Made by a program: the position numbers and the translations under genes
Part shown: positions 16,550 to 25,333 of the stretch, piece after piece
Layout of the letters: the number at the start of each line of letters is the position of its first letter
How positions within the stretch are numbered: the stretch's first letter is position 1
Notes under the pieces: generated by a model
What the model was told of the DNA's origin: nothing
Database searches by the model: none
Seen by the model: only the letters and a program-made list of their open reading frames with translations
DNA from: Thermosynechococcaceae cyanobacterium MS004
GTDB lineage: Bacteria; Cyanobacteriota; Cyanobacteriia; Thermosynechococcales; Thermosynechococcaceae
DNA: 64,000 nt
NCBI GenBank assembly: GCA_022402525.1
Contig: JAKRSB010000133.1
Location: 44,220-108,219 of the forward strand
Reading direction: 5' to 3'

Positions 16550-17516
16550 TTCGCTCGAAACCCATCTCGAAACCCATCTCGAAACCTATTGGGTGGATGC
16601 CTTTGCCGATCAGCCTTTTCAGGGGAATCCGGCAGTGGTGGTGCCGCAAGCCGATGGCCTGTCGGACTTTCAGATGCAGCAAATTGCGCGGGAGGTAAAC
16701 TGCTCGGAAACCGCTTTTGTGCTTACAGCCTCTACACCAGAGGCGGATTTTCGGCTGCGGTGGTTTACACCCACCCAAGAGGTGGACCTCTGCGGTCACG
16801 CCACGATCGCCGCGCTCCATGCCCTCGCCCAGGCTGGCCGCTTTAATTTGAGTCGAGGGGTCACGCACATTCTGTACCTCGAAACGCGCAGCGGAATTTT
16901 GCCCGTCACTGTGGACTGGTCTGAGCCTCGCCCCTGGATTTGGCTGACGCTGCCAGACTGCCGCTTTGACGCGATCGCCCCTGACCTTGCCCAGCAGTTG
17001 GCCCAGGTTCTAGGGCTGCCCACCCCTTCGGCTGTCGTCCTTGATTCCCTCAATCAAGATGTTTTTCTGCCCATCCCTCACCTGCATCAGCTTCATGCCC
17101 TCAGCCCCAACATGGGGGAACTGGCCCAGCTCGGTAAACAGCAAAAGTGGCGCGGGGTCTGCGTTTACAGCACTGAAACCGTGGATTCACTCAGCCAAGC
17201 CCACTCTCGCTTTTTTGCACCCCAGTCCGGCATCTCTGAAGACCCAGTCACGGGTTCTATGAGTGGCCCCCTAGCGCTACTGCTTCGACAGCAGTTAGAG
17301 GTGGACAGCAATTCTATCAATATTGGTCTTCCAGAGAACGGCCTAGAGAGCAGCCCAGAGAGTAGCCCAGAAATAACCGCCAAACGCCAAATTTGGCGAT
17401 TTGAGCAAGGAGACTGCCTTGGTCGCGCTGGTCGTCTGCTTGTTGACCTGAAAGGCCATAGCCCCAAACTCGGCGGACAGGCCATTACCGTCATGCGCGG
17501 AGTGCTGTACCTGTGA
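16527..17516 (+). CDS. PhzF-family isomerase/epimerase
   Basis: A 329-residue member of the PhzF (diaminopimelate-epimerase fold) family. Seen: VDAFADQPFQGNPAVVV, the catalytic-glutamate loop NCSETAF near residue 57, DLCGHATIAA, and DPVTGSMSGPL near 243. PhzF proteins isomerise varied substrates; no phenazine genes are near. The first 20 residues include LETH repeats from three 12-bp DNA copies, so the family core starts at ETYWVDAF. The start codon overlaps the preceding gene by 23 bp, and its stop overlaps the GTG of ruvX. Confidence 0.87.
   Translation: MSMEPLASSLETHLETHLETYWVDAFADQPFQGNPAVVVPQADGLSDFQMQQIAREVNCSETAFVLTASTPEADFRLRWFTPTQEVDLCGHATIAALHALAQAGRFNLSRGVTHILYLETRSGILPVTVDWSEPRPWIWLTLPDCRFDAIAPDLAQQLAQVLGLPTPSAVVLDSLNQDVFLPIPHLHQLHALSPNMGELAQLGKQQKWRGVCVYSTETVDSLSQAHSRFFAPQSGISEDPVTGSMSGPLALLLRQQLEVDSNSINIGLPENGLESSPESSPEITAKRQIWRFEQGDCLGRAGRLLVDLKGHSPKLGGQAITVMRGVLYL
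16557..16592. repeat. 12-bp in-frame tandem repeat, 3 copies
   Basis: Three copies of GAAACCCATCTC, period 12, encoding LETH repeats at the N-terminus of the PhzF-like protein. Confidence 0.9.
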
Positions 17517-17998
17517 GTTCTTCGCCTTTGATTTCTGCGCTGGGGCTGGACTTAGGCCATAAACGCATTGGAGTTGCAGGGTGCGATCGCCTAGGACTCA
17601 TTGCCGCAGGACTCACCACCGTCCACCGCACCAGCTTTGAAAAAGACATCGCCCAACTGCACCAGCTTGTCCAATCACGGGAAGTCACCGTCCTCGTCGT
17701 TGGCCTCCCCTACACCATGAACGGGGAAATGGGCACCCAGGCAAAACGGACTCAAAAACTAGCCCAGCGCATTGGGTCAGCCCTCGCCCTGCCCATTGAA
17801 TACATCGATGAACGGCTCACCTCCGTTGAAGCCGAAGGAATGCTTCAGGCTCAGCGCATCAGCCCCTCCCGCAATCGTGGCCTGATTGATCGCACAGCAG
17901 CCTGCATTATTTTGCAACAATGGTTAGACCAGCGCCGTCAGGTGTCGATGTCTCATGAGACAATAGACAATCGTGAGCATCGCCATTCCATTCACTAA
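17513..17998 (+). CDS. ruvX: Holliday junction resolvase-like RuvX (YqgF)
   Basis: A 161-residue RuvX/YqgF protein of the RNase H-like nuclease fold, implicated in pre-16S rRNA 5' processing and Holliday-junction resolution. Seen: ALGLDLGHKRIGVA with the first acidic residue, VVGLPYTMNGEMG, YIDERLTSVEAEG, and the final acidic site in GLIDRTAACIIL. Starts with GTG overlapping the phzF stop (GTGA). The C-terminal 20 residues are variable. Part of the conserved ruvX-DUF3727-mltG-yqeG run. Confidence 0.92.
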   Translation: MSSSPLISALGLDLGHKRIGVAGCDRLGLIAAGLTTVHRTSFEKDIAQLHQLVQSREVTVLVVGLPYTMNGEMGTQAKRTQKLAQRIGSALALPIEYIDERLTSVEAEGMLQAQRISPSRNRGLIDRTAACIILQQWLDQRRQVSMSHETIDNREHRHSIH

Positions 17999-18085
17999 TC
18001 CCTGTCCGCTGACCCCTGTCCGCAAGCAGACGGTTAGCGAGATCTGGGTTGGAGCAGTATTTGGGACAGTAAGAAGGGAGACAGC

Positions 18086-18646
18086 ATGGAATTAGAGGGG
18101 CCAACAATTACCCTGACGGATGAAACGGGTAAAGACCTACTTTGCTACGTGGAGCTATCCGTTGAGGTAGAAGGACAAGAATATGCCCTCGTCAACCCGG
18201 TAGACTACCCAGTGGATATTTTTGCCTGGGTGGAGACCGACGATGACGAAGAAGAAGAAATGCTGATGCCCGTGGAGGATGCAGATCTTAATGAAATCTT
18301 TGCCACAGCCCAGGCCGTGCTGGCAGAGCAAAACCTAAAGCTGAAGCGCACTGGTCTATCCTTGACCGCAGAAGGTGACCTGCCTGAAGTGGAAGAGGAT
18401 GACGTGCTGGTTTTAGAGGTGGAAGAGGCGGGCAACGGCAGCGAGCAGGAAGAGTATCAGCTTCTCGCCACCTTCTTTCATGAAGAGCAGGAATACGCCA
18501 TCTACACGCCCATTGATCCCGTCCTGTTTGTTGTGCGTCTCCAAAAAGGAAAACCGCCTCAATTACTCTCGCCAGAAGAGTTCCAGGCAATTCAGCCCAA
18601 ACTGCAGCCCTATTTTGAAGATCATTTGTTTGAGGAAATGGAGTAG
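18086..18646 (+). CDS. DUF3727 domain protein
   Basis: A 186-residue, strongly acidic cytosolic protein made of two similar halves. Each resembles the DUF1292/DUF3727 fold (ELEGPTITLTDETG...YALVNPVDYPVDIF near the start; YQLLATFFHEEQEYAIYTPIDP near residue 135). Found in cyanobacteria and plastids between ruvX and mltG; function not known. An AAGGGAG site 7 nt upstream supports the start. Confidence 0.85.
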   Translation: MELEGPTITLTDETGKDLLCYVELSVEVEGQEYALVNPVDYPVDIFAWVETDDDEEEEMLMPVEDADLNEIFATAQAVLAEQNLKLKRTGLSLTAEGDLPEVEEDDVLVLEVEEAGNGSEQEEYQLLATFFHEEQEYAIYTPIDPVLFVVRLQKGKPPQLLSPEEFQAIQPKLQPYFEDHLFEEME

Positions 18647-18677
18647 CATTTTCTCGAAGGTTTTTTGACAGCAGCCA

Positions 18678-19751
18678 GTGAAGAAAACGACTAGGGCTTC
18701 TCGAATTGTATTAGGTTCAGCTGCATCGCTGCTCTGCGTCGGTATTGGCGCGGGGGCAGGTTGGTTTTGGTGGCTAAACGTGATCGCCGCACCGGGGACT
18801 CAGACTGCTCCGGTCATCATTCAGGTGCCGGAGGGCTCTGCGGCGGAGTCCGTTGGGCAGCAGCTCAAGTCGGCGGGGCTGATTCGGTCGATGGCGGCCT
18901 GGAAGCTGTGGACAAGACTGGCGATCGCCAAGGATCCTGCCGGCAGCTTTAAAACTGGCACCTACGAACTCTCCCCCCAAGCCTCTCTGCCAGAGCTAGC
19001 CCAAAGCATTTGGGCGGGTCAGGTTAAAGAAACCTCCTTCACGATTCCAGAGGGCTGGTCGATGCAGGAAATGGGCGCCTACTTCGAGCAGCAGGGCTGG
19101 TTCTCAGCGGCAGATTTTTTAAAGGCCACTCAGCAAATCCCCTCTGACCGCTTCCCGTGGCTACCCAAGGATGCTCCCTTTCTAGAAGGCTATTTATTTC
19201 CGGATACCTATCAGGTGCCCCTCGAAATGCGATCGCCCGATGCCGTCATCACTACCATGCTGAGGCGTTTTGAGCAACAGGCTTTGCCGCTCTACCAACA
19301 GCGCCAAAAGACCGACCTCAGCCTACGAGATTGGGTCACCCTCAGCAGTATTGTGGAAAAAGAAGCCGTGGTTCCCCAAGAGCGCGGCTTAATTTCCGGT
19401 GTATTCTGGAATCGTCTACGCATAGGCATGACCCTCGGCTCAGACCCCACCGTGGAATACGGCTTAGGCGTTAAACAAACGCCAGATCAGCCCTTGACGC
19501 TCACTCAGGTGCGAACCCCTTCCGCCTACAATACCTACATGAACGCGGGCTTACCGCCTACGCCCATTGCTAGCCCCGGTCTGGCCAGCCTCAAGGCAGT
19601 GCTCAATCCAGAGCAGACTGACTATCTATACTTTGTTGCGCGGTACGACGGCACTCATGTTTTCAGCAAGACCCTTGCCGATCATGAGCGTGCCCAGATC
19701 ATCATCCGCGATCAGCAGGACTTAAAGCGATCAGATTCTGATCAGACTTAA
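18678..19751 (+). CDS. mltG: Endolytic murein transglycosylase MltG
   Basis: A 357-residue MltG (YceG) with an N-terminal membrane anchor (about residues 10-35), a LysM-like region with VIIQVPEGSAAESVGQQL, and the lytic domain. The catalytic glutamate is in LSSIVEKEAVVPQER; GMTLGSDPTVEYGLG and SAYNTYMNAGLPPTPI complete the family pattern. It cleaves nascent glycan strands to end peptidoglycan polymerisation. Starts with GTG 31 bp after the DUF3727 stop. Confidence 0.93.
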   Translation: MKKTTRASRIVLGSAASLLCVGIGAGAGWFWWLNVIAAPGTQTAPVIIQVPEGSAAESVGQQLKSAGLIRSMAAWKLWTRLAIAKDPAGSFKTGTYELSPQASLPELAQSIWAGQVKETSFTIPEGWSMQEMGAYFEQQGWFSAADFLKATQQIPSDRFPWLPKDAPFLEGYLFPDTYQVPLEMRSPDAVITTMLRRFEQQALPLYQQRQKTDLSLRDWVTLSSIVEKEAVVPQERGLISGVFWNRLRIGMTLGSDPTVEYGLGVKQTPDQPLTLTQVRTPSAYNTYMNAGLPPTPIASPGLASLKAVLNPEQTDYLYFVARYDGTHVFSKTLADHERAQIIIRDQQDLKRSDSDQT

Positions 19752-19851
19752 ATCGGGCTTAACCGCAATCCTTGATCCCTTTACTTGAAATTATCAACTT
19801 AAACCACTGTCTTCAGTAAGATTTCACGACGATATGTACGGATGAAGCCCC

Positions 19852-20379
19852 ATGCCTTCGCGCCCAGTCATTGCCCTTCTTGAGCCGAACTTAGTCCTAG
19901 AGGGGAGTGTACTCGCCCTAACGCCCGCTGTGATCGCGCAGCATGGGCTCAAGGGTTTAGTGCTCGACGTGGACGACACTATTATTTCGACGCATTCCGC
20001 AGTTGTTCCGCCAGAAGTCAAGGAGTGGATGGAGGAAGTGAAGCAGATTGCGTCCATTGCGCTGGTCAGCAACAACCTCAGCCACAATCGAATTCGGCGC
20101 ATTGCGGCTGTCCTCGACCTGCCCTACATTTTCGGAGCGCGTAAGCCCTCTCGCAAAAAAGTGAGGCAGGCCGTACAAAAAATGAACCTTCCCTTTCAGG
20201 AGGTTGCGATGGTGGGCGATCGCCTTTTTACAGACGTTCTGGTTGGGAATCGGCTGGGAATGTTCAGTATTTTGGTCGAACCCATGCAGGACTCCTCTCG
20301 GCGACGCAAACGTAAAACCTGGCTGCGATCCTTTGAAGTATGGCTCTCTCAAATCCTGAGCGTTATCTTCAAGCGATAG
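19852..20379 (+). CDS. YqeG-family HAD IIIA phosphatase
   Basis: A 175-residue HAD superfamily phosphatase of the YqeG type. Seen: the nucleophile motif LVLDVDDTI, LVSNNLSHNRI (motif II), KPSRKKVRQ with the conserved lysine, and MVGDRLFTDVLVGNRLG (motif III). In plastids and some bacteria a YqeG-like enzyme is the phosphatidylglycerophosphate phosphatase. That role is plausible for a thylakoid organism but is inferred. Follows mltG; a hairpin (TGGGGATC/GATCCCCA, 20381-20411) lies just after the stop. Confidence 0.9.
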   Translation: MPSRPVIALLEPNLVLEGSVLALTPAVIAQHGLKGLVLDVDDTIISTHSAVVPPEVKEWMEEVKQIASIALVSNNLSHNRIRRIAAVLDLPYIFGARKPSRKKVRQAVQKMNLPFQEVAMVGDRLFTDVLVGNRLGMFSILVEPMQDSSRRRKRKTWLRSFEVWLSQILSVIFKR

Positions 20380-20539
20380 CTGGGGATCATTTGCCCAGTA
20401 AGCGATCCCCAGACAACCTATAAATCTAAAGAAAAGCTTATAGAGACAGCCCCCTTTAAAAAAATTTGTCAAAATAGGTCTATTCAAATGGAACCAGCTT
20501 AATAAAGGTTCTAAAAATAGTTCGCTTAAATATTTAAAA

Positions 20540-20585
20540 GATTGGGTCGGCCTTAACTTAAGTTTGGGGTCGACCCAATCCTTTT
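20540..20585 (+). terminator. Terminator-like hairpin
   Basis: GATTGGGTCG / CGACCCAATC, a perfect 10-bp stem (20540-20549, 20571-20580) followed by CTTTT. It separates yqeG from proB and could end the ruvX-yqeG transcript. AAAAG on its left gives weak bidirectional character. Confidence 0.5.
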
Positions 20586-20631
20586 GGAATACTTCTAACA
20601 GGGCACTGAAATCCGATTGAGTAAGCCCAAA

Positions 20632-20685
20632 GATTTCAACCAGAGAGATTTCAGCCAGAGAGATTTCAACCAGAGAGATTTCAAT
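20632..20685. repeat. 15-bp tandem repeat, 3.6 copies, at proB start
   Basis: GATTTCAACCAGAGA-like units with period 15 run up to the proB ATG. They are in frame with an upstream TTG, so a longer ProB with DFNQR repeats is possible. Confidence 0.92.
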
Positions 20686-21795
20686 ATGAGCCAGACCGTT
20701 GTGATCAAGATCGGCACCTCTAGCCTCACCCATGCCGAAACGGGATATTTAGCCCTTGCCACGATCGCTTCTCTGGTTGAAGTGCTGTGTCAGCTTCGAG
20801 CCGCAGGTCATCAGATCGTCCTCGTCTCTTCCGGGGCGGTCGGGGTTGGATGTGCCAGACTAAAGCTCACCGAACGCCCCCGTGCGATCGCCCTGAAGCA
20901 AGCCGTTGCAGCTGTCGGGCAGGGTCGCCTCATGCGGATTTACGACGATTTCTTTAGCGTCCTGAACCAGCCTATTGCCCAGGTGCTACTCACGCGCGCC
21001 GACCTCGCCGACCGCAATCGCTACCTCAACGCCTCGAATACGTTTCAGGAACTCCTGCGTTTGGGCGTCATTCCCATCGTTAACGAAAACGATACCGTTG
21101 CAGTGGATGAGCTAAAGTTTGGCGACAACGACACCCTCTCCGCCCTTGTGGCAAGCCTGGTGCATGCAGACTGGCTATTCTTGCTTACGGATGTCGACTC
21201 GCTGTACTCCGCCGATCCTCGTACCAACCCCCAAGCCCAGCCCATTCACATCATTGAACGCATGGAAGACCTCGTTACCCTCCAGGTGCAGGCGGGCGGG
21301 CAAGGTTCACGATGGGGGACGGGCGGAATGTCCACCAAAATTTCAGCCGCAGAAATTGCCACCGATGCAGGCGTGCGCACCGTCATTACCCACGGGCAAA
21401 CGCCCACTAATATTCCGCGTATTCTCGCTGGGGAACCCATCGGCACCCAGTTTTTGCCCCACCCAGCCCCTATCAACGCCCGCAAGCACTGGATTGCCCA
21501 TACCCTTGTCCCCGCCGGTACGCTTATCCTTGACGACGGTGCAGCCGGAGCCATCATCAACCAGGGAAAATCGCTCCTTGCCGCAGGTATTCAGCGCATT
21601 GAAGGCGAATTCGACCCCCAGCAGGCCATTCGTCTCTGCAATCTAGCGGGAGAAGAAGTGGCACGGGGCCTTGTCAACTACAGCAGCACTGAACTCCACC
21701 AAATCCGCGGACGCCATTCCGAAGAAATTGCCGTTATTTTGGGTTACGCCGGAGCAGACACCGTCATTCATCGCGATAATTTAGTAGTGCTTTAG
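20686..21795 (+). CDS. proB: Glutamate 5-kinase ProB
   Basis: First enzyme of proline synthesis: phosphorylates glutamate with ATP. About 369 residues from this ATG, the usual length, with an amino-acid kinase domain ([50 protein letters not shown]) and a C-terminal PUA domain (residues about 280-360). An in-frame TTG at 20617 would add 23 repeat-encoded residues; I choose the ATG because conserved sequence begins right after it. Confidence 0.95.
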   Translation: MSQTVVIKIGTSSLTHAETGYLALATIASLVEVLCQLRAAGHQIVLVSSGAVGVGCARLKLTERPRAIALKQAVAAVGQGRLMRIYDDFFSVLNQPIAQVLLTRADLADRNRYLNASNTFQELLRLGVIPIVNENDTVAVDELKFGDNDTLSALVASLVHADWLFLLTDVDSLYSADPRTNPQAQPIHIIERMEDLVTLQVQAGGQGSRWGTGGMSTKISAAEIATDAGVRTVITHGQTPTNIPRILAGEPIGTQFLPHPAPINARKHWIAHTLVPAGTLILDDGAAGAIINQGKSLLAAGIQRIEGEFDPQQAIRLCNLAGEEVARGLVNYSSTELHQIRGRHSEEIAVILGYAGADTVIHRDNLVVL

Positions 21796-21975
21796 CTGGC
21801 TTATTCCCTTGCTGGATTGAGCTTTGGCTGACCTGTGCTTCATCTGGGGAGTGCTTCAGCCGATTCATGCCGTAGCCCCACAATTCGGTGACTGAGAAGA
21901 TGCTACAGTAGGACTCAAAAGTTAACGTTGCTTAACATTTGTCCACCTACCTTTCTGATCAGTTTTCGTTCCGCT

Positions 21976-22716
21976 ATGCAGGACTTTTCACCCCCCAGCC
22001 ATCTTCCCAATTACCCCGGTCAGAATCGTTTTTCCCTAAGAGTCCCTGTGCCGCTTAAGGTCGTTGCATTGGGGGACAGCCTCATTTACGGCTACGGAGA
22101 TTCTGAGGGAGGGGGCTGGGTTGAGCGCCTCCGACGCCAAGGGTTAAGCCCGGAACGACCGGGCGCTATTATTTATAACTTGGGTGTCCGGGGTGACACT
22201 ATCCACCATGTCCTTCAGCGCTTTGAAGCAGAATTTCGGCAGCGTGGAGAGCTGCGGAATCGACTGCCGGATCGGCTTATTTTATCGGTTGGGGTGAATG
22301 ACTCAGCGCGCTTAGGCCGCTTGACGGGCCGTCATTTCGTGGCCTTCAATGAGTTTCAGTTTGCTTTGGCTCAGCTTTTAGACCGCGCACAAGAGCTCTG
22401 CCCAACGGTATTCATTGGCATGGTGCCTGTAGATGAACAAAAAATGCCGTTTCTAGGGGCGCTTCACTTTAACCACGACGATCAGTATCTCTACAAAGAA
22501 GCCACTCGGCTCGCCTGCCAGGAGCGTCAGATTCCTTACCTGGACACCTTTGAAATATGGCGGCAGCGTAGAAATTGGCAATCTCTACTGTGCCCTGATG
22601 GGCTGCATCCCAACGTAAAAGGCTACGAAACATTGCTGGCCGATATCGTCACTTGGCAGCCCATGCAGCCTTTTTTCGCCGAGGATTCATTACAGTCTAT
22701 ATCCCGGAAGCATTAG
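21976..22716 (+). CDS. SGNH/GDSL hydrolase
   Basis: About 246 residues from this ATG; an in-frame TTG at 21928 would add 16. SGNH blocks are all visible: VVALGDSLIYGYGD (Ser), NLGVRGDTI (Gly), SVGVNDSARLG (Asn) and PDGLHPNVKGYE (Asp/His). No clear signal peptide, so a cytoplasmic esterase/lipase-type enzyme of unknown substrate. It is the last + gene before a 626-bp empty stretch that ends in a + terminator. Confidence 0.87.
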   Translation: MQDFSPPSHLPNYPGQNRFSLRVPVPLKVVALGDSLIYGYGDSEGGGWVERLRRQGLSPERPGAIIYNLGVRGDTIHHVLQRFEAEFRQRGELRNRLPDRLILSVGVNDSARLGRLTGRHFVAFNEFQFALAQLLDRAQELCPTVFIGMVPVDEQKMPFLGALHFNHDDQYLYKEATRLACQERQIPYLDTFEIWRQRRNWQSLLCPDGLHPNVKGYETLLADIVTWQPMQPFFAEDSLQSISRKH

Positions 22717-22758
22717 AGCCATGTTCCTGCTATGCGCTCCCAGCGGGGGCATTTCAAT

Positions 22759-22788
22759 GGGAGGTGGAGTAATGGGAGGTGGAGTAAT
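22759..22788. repeat. 15-bp tandem duplication
   Basis: Two exact copies of GGGAGGTGGAGTAAT, period 15. Confidence 0.9.
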
Positions 22789-23287
22789 GGGGGCGGAATA
22801 AGGGTTAACTGCAATGTCGAGTTTTGGAGTGCTCAGTTCAAAGATTGCTGCGTGAATTCAAGAAAAATTAAGCCGCGTAAATCACTCTATACTTAGATTT
22901 CTGAAGTCTTTTACGGCCTCAAGAGTAGTGCTATTTTAAACCTAGGCACAAGAAACCATTCGTCATCCTAAACCTAAACCAATTGACCCAATGGCTTCTC
23001 CGATTAGAGCCTGTGCCTCCTTGCTCTAATGTCATGGCAACCAGCTATTCCGTAGAAAACTTACTGTATTAAACTGCGGCAAGTGGGAAGGCGACTTGTA
23101 GAATTTCCCAGGCCGAAACCATACCTGGTCATAAGGGGTAAGTTCAGACTCAGCAGTAGAGCGTTGTCAGTTCTGTAAACCTTAGTGATTGTTTGTTCTT
23201 TCTGTAGACTCTTAACGCTGAAAACTTTATTTCGAAAACACTTAGCTCAAACGCACTTCAAGTGCATTATTAACGCATTGTTATCCT

Positions 23288-23320
23288 GGGTCTGGCTCCT
23301 TAGCTAGACCCCTCGTTTTA
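23288..23320 (+). terminator. Rho-independent terminator (+)
   Basis: GGGTCTGGCT / AGCTAGACCC, a 10-bp stem (one G-T pair) with a 4-nt loop CCTT, followed by CTCGTTTT and a further T5. Oriented rightwards, opposite to argF, and 570 bp from the nearest + gene. Confidence 0.75.
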
Positions 23321-23342
23321 TGTACTTTTTCTGGTTTTTGAC

Positions 23343-24263
23343 CTAAATTGCCCCCAAAACACCGGCTAATACTGCTTTTTGGGTGTGCAGTCGATTTTCG
23401 GCCTGATCCCAGATTCGAGAGGCGGCACCTTCCATAACCTCATGGGTAATTTCCTCTCCCCGATGGGCAGGTAGACAGTGCAGGACGATCGCTTCTGGTG
23501 CGGCAAGCTCTAGGAGCTTTTTATTGATTTGGTAAGGTTCAAAGACTGGAATGCGGTTATCGGCCTCGGCTTCTTGACCCATGCTGGCCCACACATCGGT
23601 ATAGAGGACTTGACTGTCCTTCGCGGCGGCTTCTGGGTCGGTGGTGAGCGTAATGATGCTGCGATCGCCTGCAAGGGCTTTAGCCTGCGTGACTACTTCT
23701 GGGAGGGGCTCATAGCCCGTGGGCGTGGCGACCCGAAGGTTTATCCCCACAAGGGCGCATCCGATCAGTAGGGAGTGGGTAATATTGTTCCCGTCCCCTA
23801 GATAGGTGAGGGTTAGTCCTTCAAGCTGACCAAAAGATTCTTGAACCGTTAGGAGATCGGCCAGGATCTGGCAGGGATGCTCTAAATCGGTCAGCGCGTT
23901 AATCACCGGAATCTTGGCATAGTCTGCAAAGGTTTCTACCTCAGACTGAGCAAAGGTGCGGATTGCTACCACGTCCAGGTAACGATCCAGCACCCTCGCG
24001 GTATCTTCGAGCGGTTCCCCCCGGCCCACCTGGGTCACAGATGCGTTGAGGTCTAAGACCTGCCCGCCCAAATGGTGCATCGCCACCGAAAAGCTAACGC
24101 GAGTTCGAGTTGAAGCCTTTGAAAACAGCAGTCCCAAAGTCTTAGGGCAGGATGGGCGGACTTCCCCTGCTTTGAGCTGTGCTGCAAACTTGAGCAAAAA
24201 TAAAAGTTCTGCTGCCGATAAGTCCGCCAGACTCAGCAAGTCCCGACCCTTCAGTGCCTCCAT
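23343..24263 (-). CDS. argF: Ornithine carbamoyltransferase ArgF
   Basis: A 306-residue ornithine carbamoyltransferase (arginine synthesis: ornithine + carbamoyl phosphate to citrulline). Carbamoyl-phosphate loop SKASTRTRVSF, HPCQILADLLT near residue 129, and the ornithine-side HCLPAHRGEEI near 262 are present. Monocistronic; converges on the terminated + strand transcript at its 3' side. Confidence 0.95.
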   Translation of the reverse strand: MEALKGRDLLSLADLSAAELLFLLKFAAQLKAGEVRPSCPKTLGLLFSKASTRTRVSFSVAMHHLGGQVLDLNASVTQVGRGEPLEDTARVLDRYLDVVAIRTFAQSEVETFADYAKIPVINALTDLEHPCQILADLLTVQESFGQLEGLTLTYLGDGNNITHSLLIGCALVGINLRVATPTGYEPLPEVVTQAKALAGDRSIITLTTDPEAAAKDSQVLYTDVWASMGQEAEADNRIPVFEPYQINKKLLELAAPEAIVLHCLPAHRGEEITHEVMEGAASRIWDQAENRLHTQKAVLAGVLGAI

Positions 24264-24432
24264 TCCCTGTGCCCTCGGCTATTGCTTAAGATGAGCAGTG
24301 TCTTACGTTACGCTATCCTCTGTCAAGAGATTAATTTTTTCCAGCCTCTCGTCTACTGGGATTCTGCACAAAAGCCATCGCCTCACGCAAATAAGCGGTA
24401 ATCTAAAAAAGTACAGCTTGAGACGTCAACCC

Positions 24433-24771
24433 ATGGGTAATCAGGGCGATCGCTTTGCGGGAGGCTTTCTCGCAGGAACCATTTTTGGCGGTATTGTGGG
24501 TGGCGTCATTGGTACGCTGCTGGCCAATCAGCTTCGAGGTGAATCCCCAGATGAGGACGGCATCCTGAGTGAAAACAGTCCAGCCAGGCTGGCTAAAAAG
24601 CAGTTTCAGCGAATTCGGCAGCGCGTTCTCCACACATCCCCAGAAGATTTAACCATTGAAGAAGCGCGTCAAGGGTTAGAGGATAAGATTTCCCAACTCA
24701 ATGATGCGATTGATCAAGCTCGTCAACAGCTCAGTAAGGTCAACGGGTCTGGGGCTTCTGAGGGAGAGTGA
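24433..24771 (+). CDS. Small glycine-zipper membrane protein
   Basis: About 112 residues from this ATG; the ORF extends upstream without conserved character. It has one glycine-rich membrane segment (GGFLAGTIFGGIVGGVIGTLL, about residues 9-30), a charged middle and a C-terminal coiled coil (KISQLNDAIDQARQQL). Widely seen in cyanobacteria without an assigned role. Confidence 0.7.
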   Translation: MGNQGDRFAGGFLAGTIFGGIVGGVIGTLLANQLRGESPDEDGILSENSPARLAKKQFQRIRQRVLHTSPEDLTIEEARQGLEDKISQLNDAIDQARQQLSKVNGSGASEGE

Positions 24772-24913
24772 AAACCCATTCAAAGCGTAAAAACTGCCGA
24801 TTTACCGTATTTTCCGCCCTATATTTTGCTCTCGTGTCGCGGATGAACCGGCGCGACATCCTTTAAAGTAAGTAAAGATAAAGTCAGCACAGCATTGACG
24901 GCGCGGAGTCACC

Positions 24914-25189
24914 ATGGGTTCAACCGAAGTTCTATCTTTCTTGACGACCGGATTAGGAAACTTCTTTCAAATTTATTTCATTTTGGTGGTGATTCGAGTC
25001 TTATTGACTTGGTTCCCCACGGTCAACTGGGCAAATCCACCCTTTTCAATTCTGAGCCAGTTAACTGATCCATACCTCAATCTGTTTCGGTCTTTGTTGC
25101 CGCCCTTAGGAGGCATGGACTTTTCACCCATGCTGGCGCTGTTTGCCCTTCAAATCGTGTCTGGCCTCCTCACCAGTGCGCGAATCTAG
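24914..25189 (+). CDS. YggT-family membrane protein (CCB3/Ycf19-like)
   Basis: A 91-residue YggT protein with two membrane segments (about residues 12-33 and 66-88) and the family motif LLTWFPTVNWANPPFSIL...DPYLNLFR. In algae and plants the homologue CCB3 helps attach haem ci to cytochrome b6. Other YggT members act in cell division or osmotic stress, so the role here is open. It has GGAG close to the ATG and is followed by a strong shared terminator. Confidence 0.88.
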   Translation: MGSTEVLSFLTTGLGNFFQIYFILVVIRVLLTWFPTVNWANPPFSILSQLTDPYLNLFRSLLPPLGGMDFSPMLALFALQIVSGLLTSARI

Positions 25190-25239
25190 GTTCCCAACCT
25201 AGCTCCAGAGCTTGACTTTAGAGTAAAGGCAAGCCCCAC

Positions 25240-25276
25240 AAAAAGCAGCGCTAGAAATTTTCTAGCGCTGCTTTTT
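25240..25276. terminator. Bidirectional terminator
   Basis: AAAAAGCAGCGCTAGAAA / TTTCTAGCGCTGCTTTTT forms a nearly perfect 18-bp hairpin with A- and T-runs, placed between the convergent yggT (+) and rnj (-) genes. Confidence 0.92.
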
Positions 25277-25333
25277 GATGTTTGGGTCGCGATGCTTAGA
25301 TCGCAGCTTGACGCGATCTAAGATGTAGCCTTC

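Larger units (their letters stand above)
22717..23342. other. 626-bp gene-free region; candidate ncRNA on + strand
   Basis: No protein gene. The left end has a 15-bp duplication. The centre has several hairpins, including ATTAGAGC/GCTCTAAT closing a loop with CCTCCTT (about 23004-23031), CCGTAG/CTGCGG, TGGGAA/TTCCCA and CCAGG/CCTGG. A strong + strand terminator at 23288 closes it. Either a long 3' UTR of the hydrolase gene or a separate small RNA gene. I could not match it to RNase P RNA, tmRNA or SRP RNA by their hallmark words; 6S RNA remains untested. Confidence 0.35.

Noticed and set aside
20617..20685. Upstream TTG as the start of ProB
   Set aside because: It adds only repeat-encoded DFNQR residues; conserved kinase sequence begins directly after the ATG at 20686.
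22717..23342. RNase P RNA, tmRNA or SRP RNA
   Set aside because: Searched by eye for their hallmark words (GAGGAAAGUCC, tRNA-like ends, GGAAGCAGCC) and found none. 6S RNA could not be excluded or confirmed.
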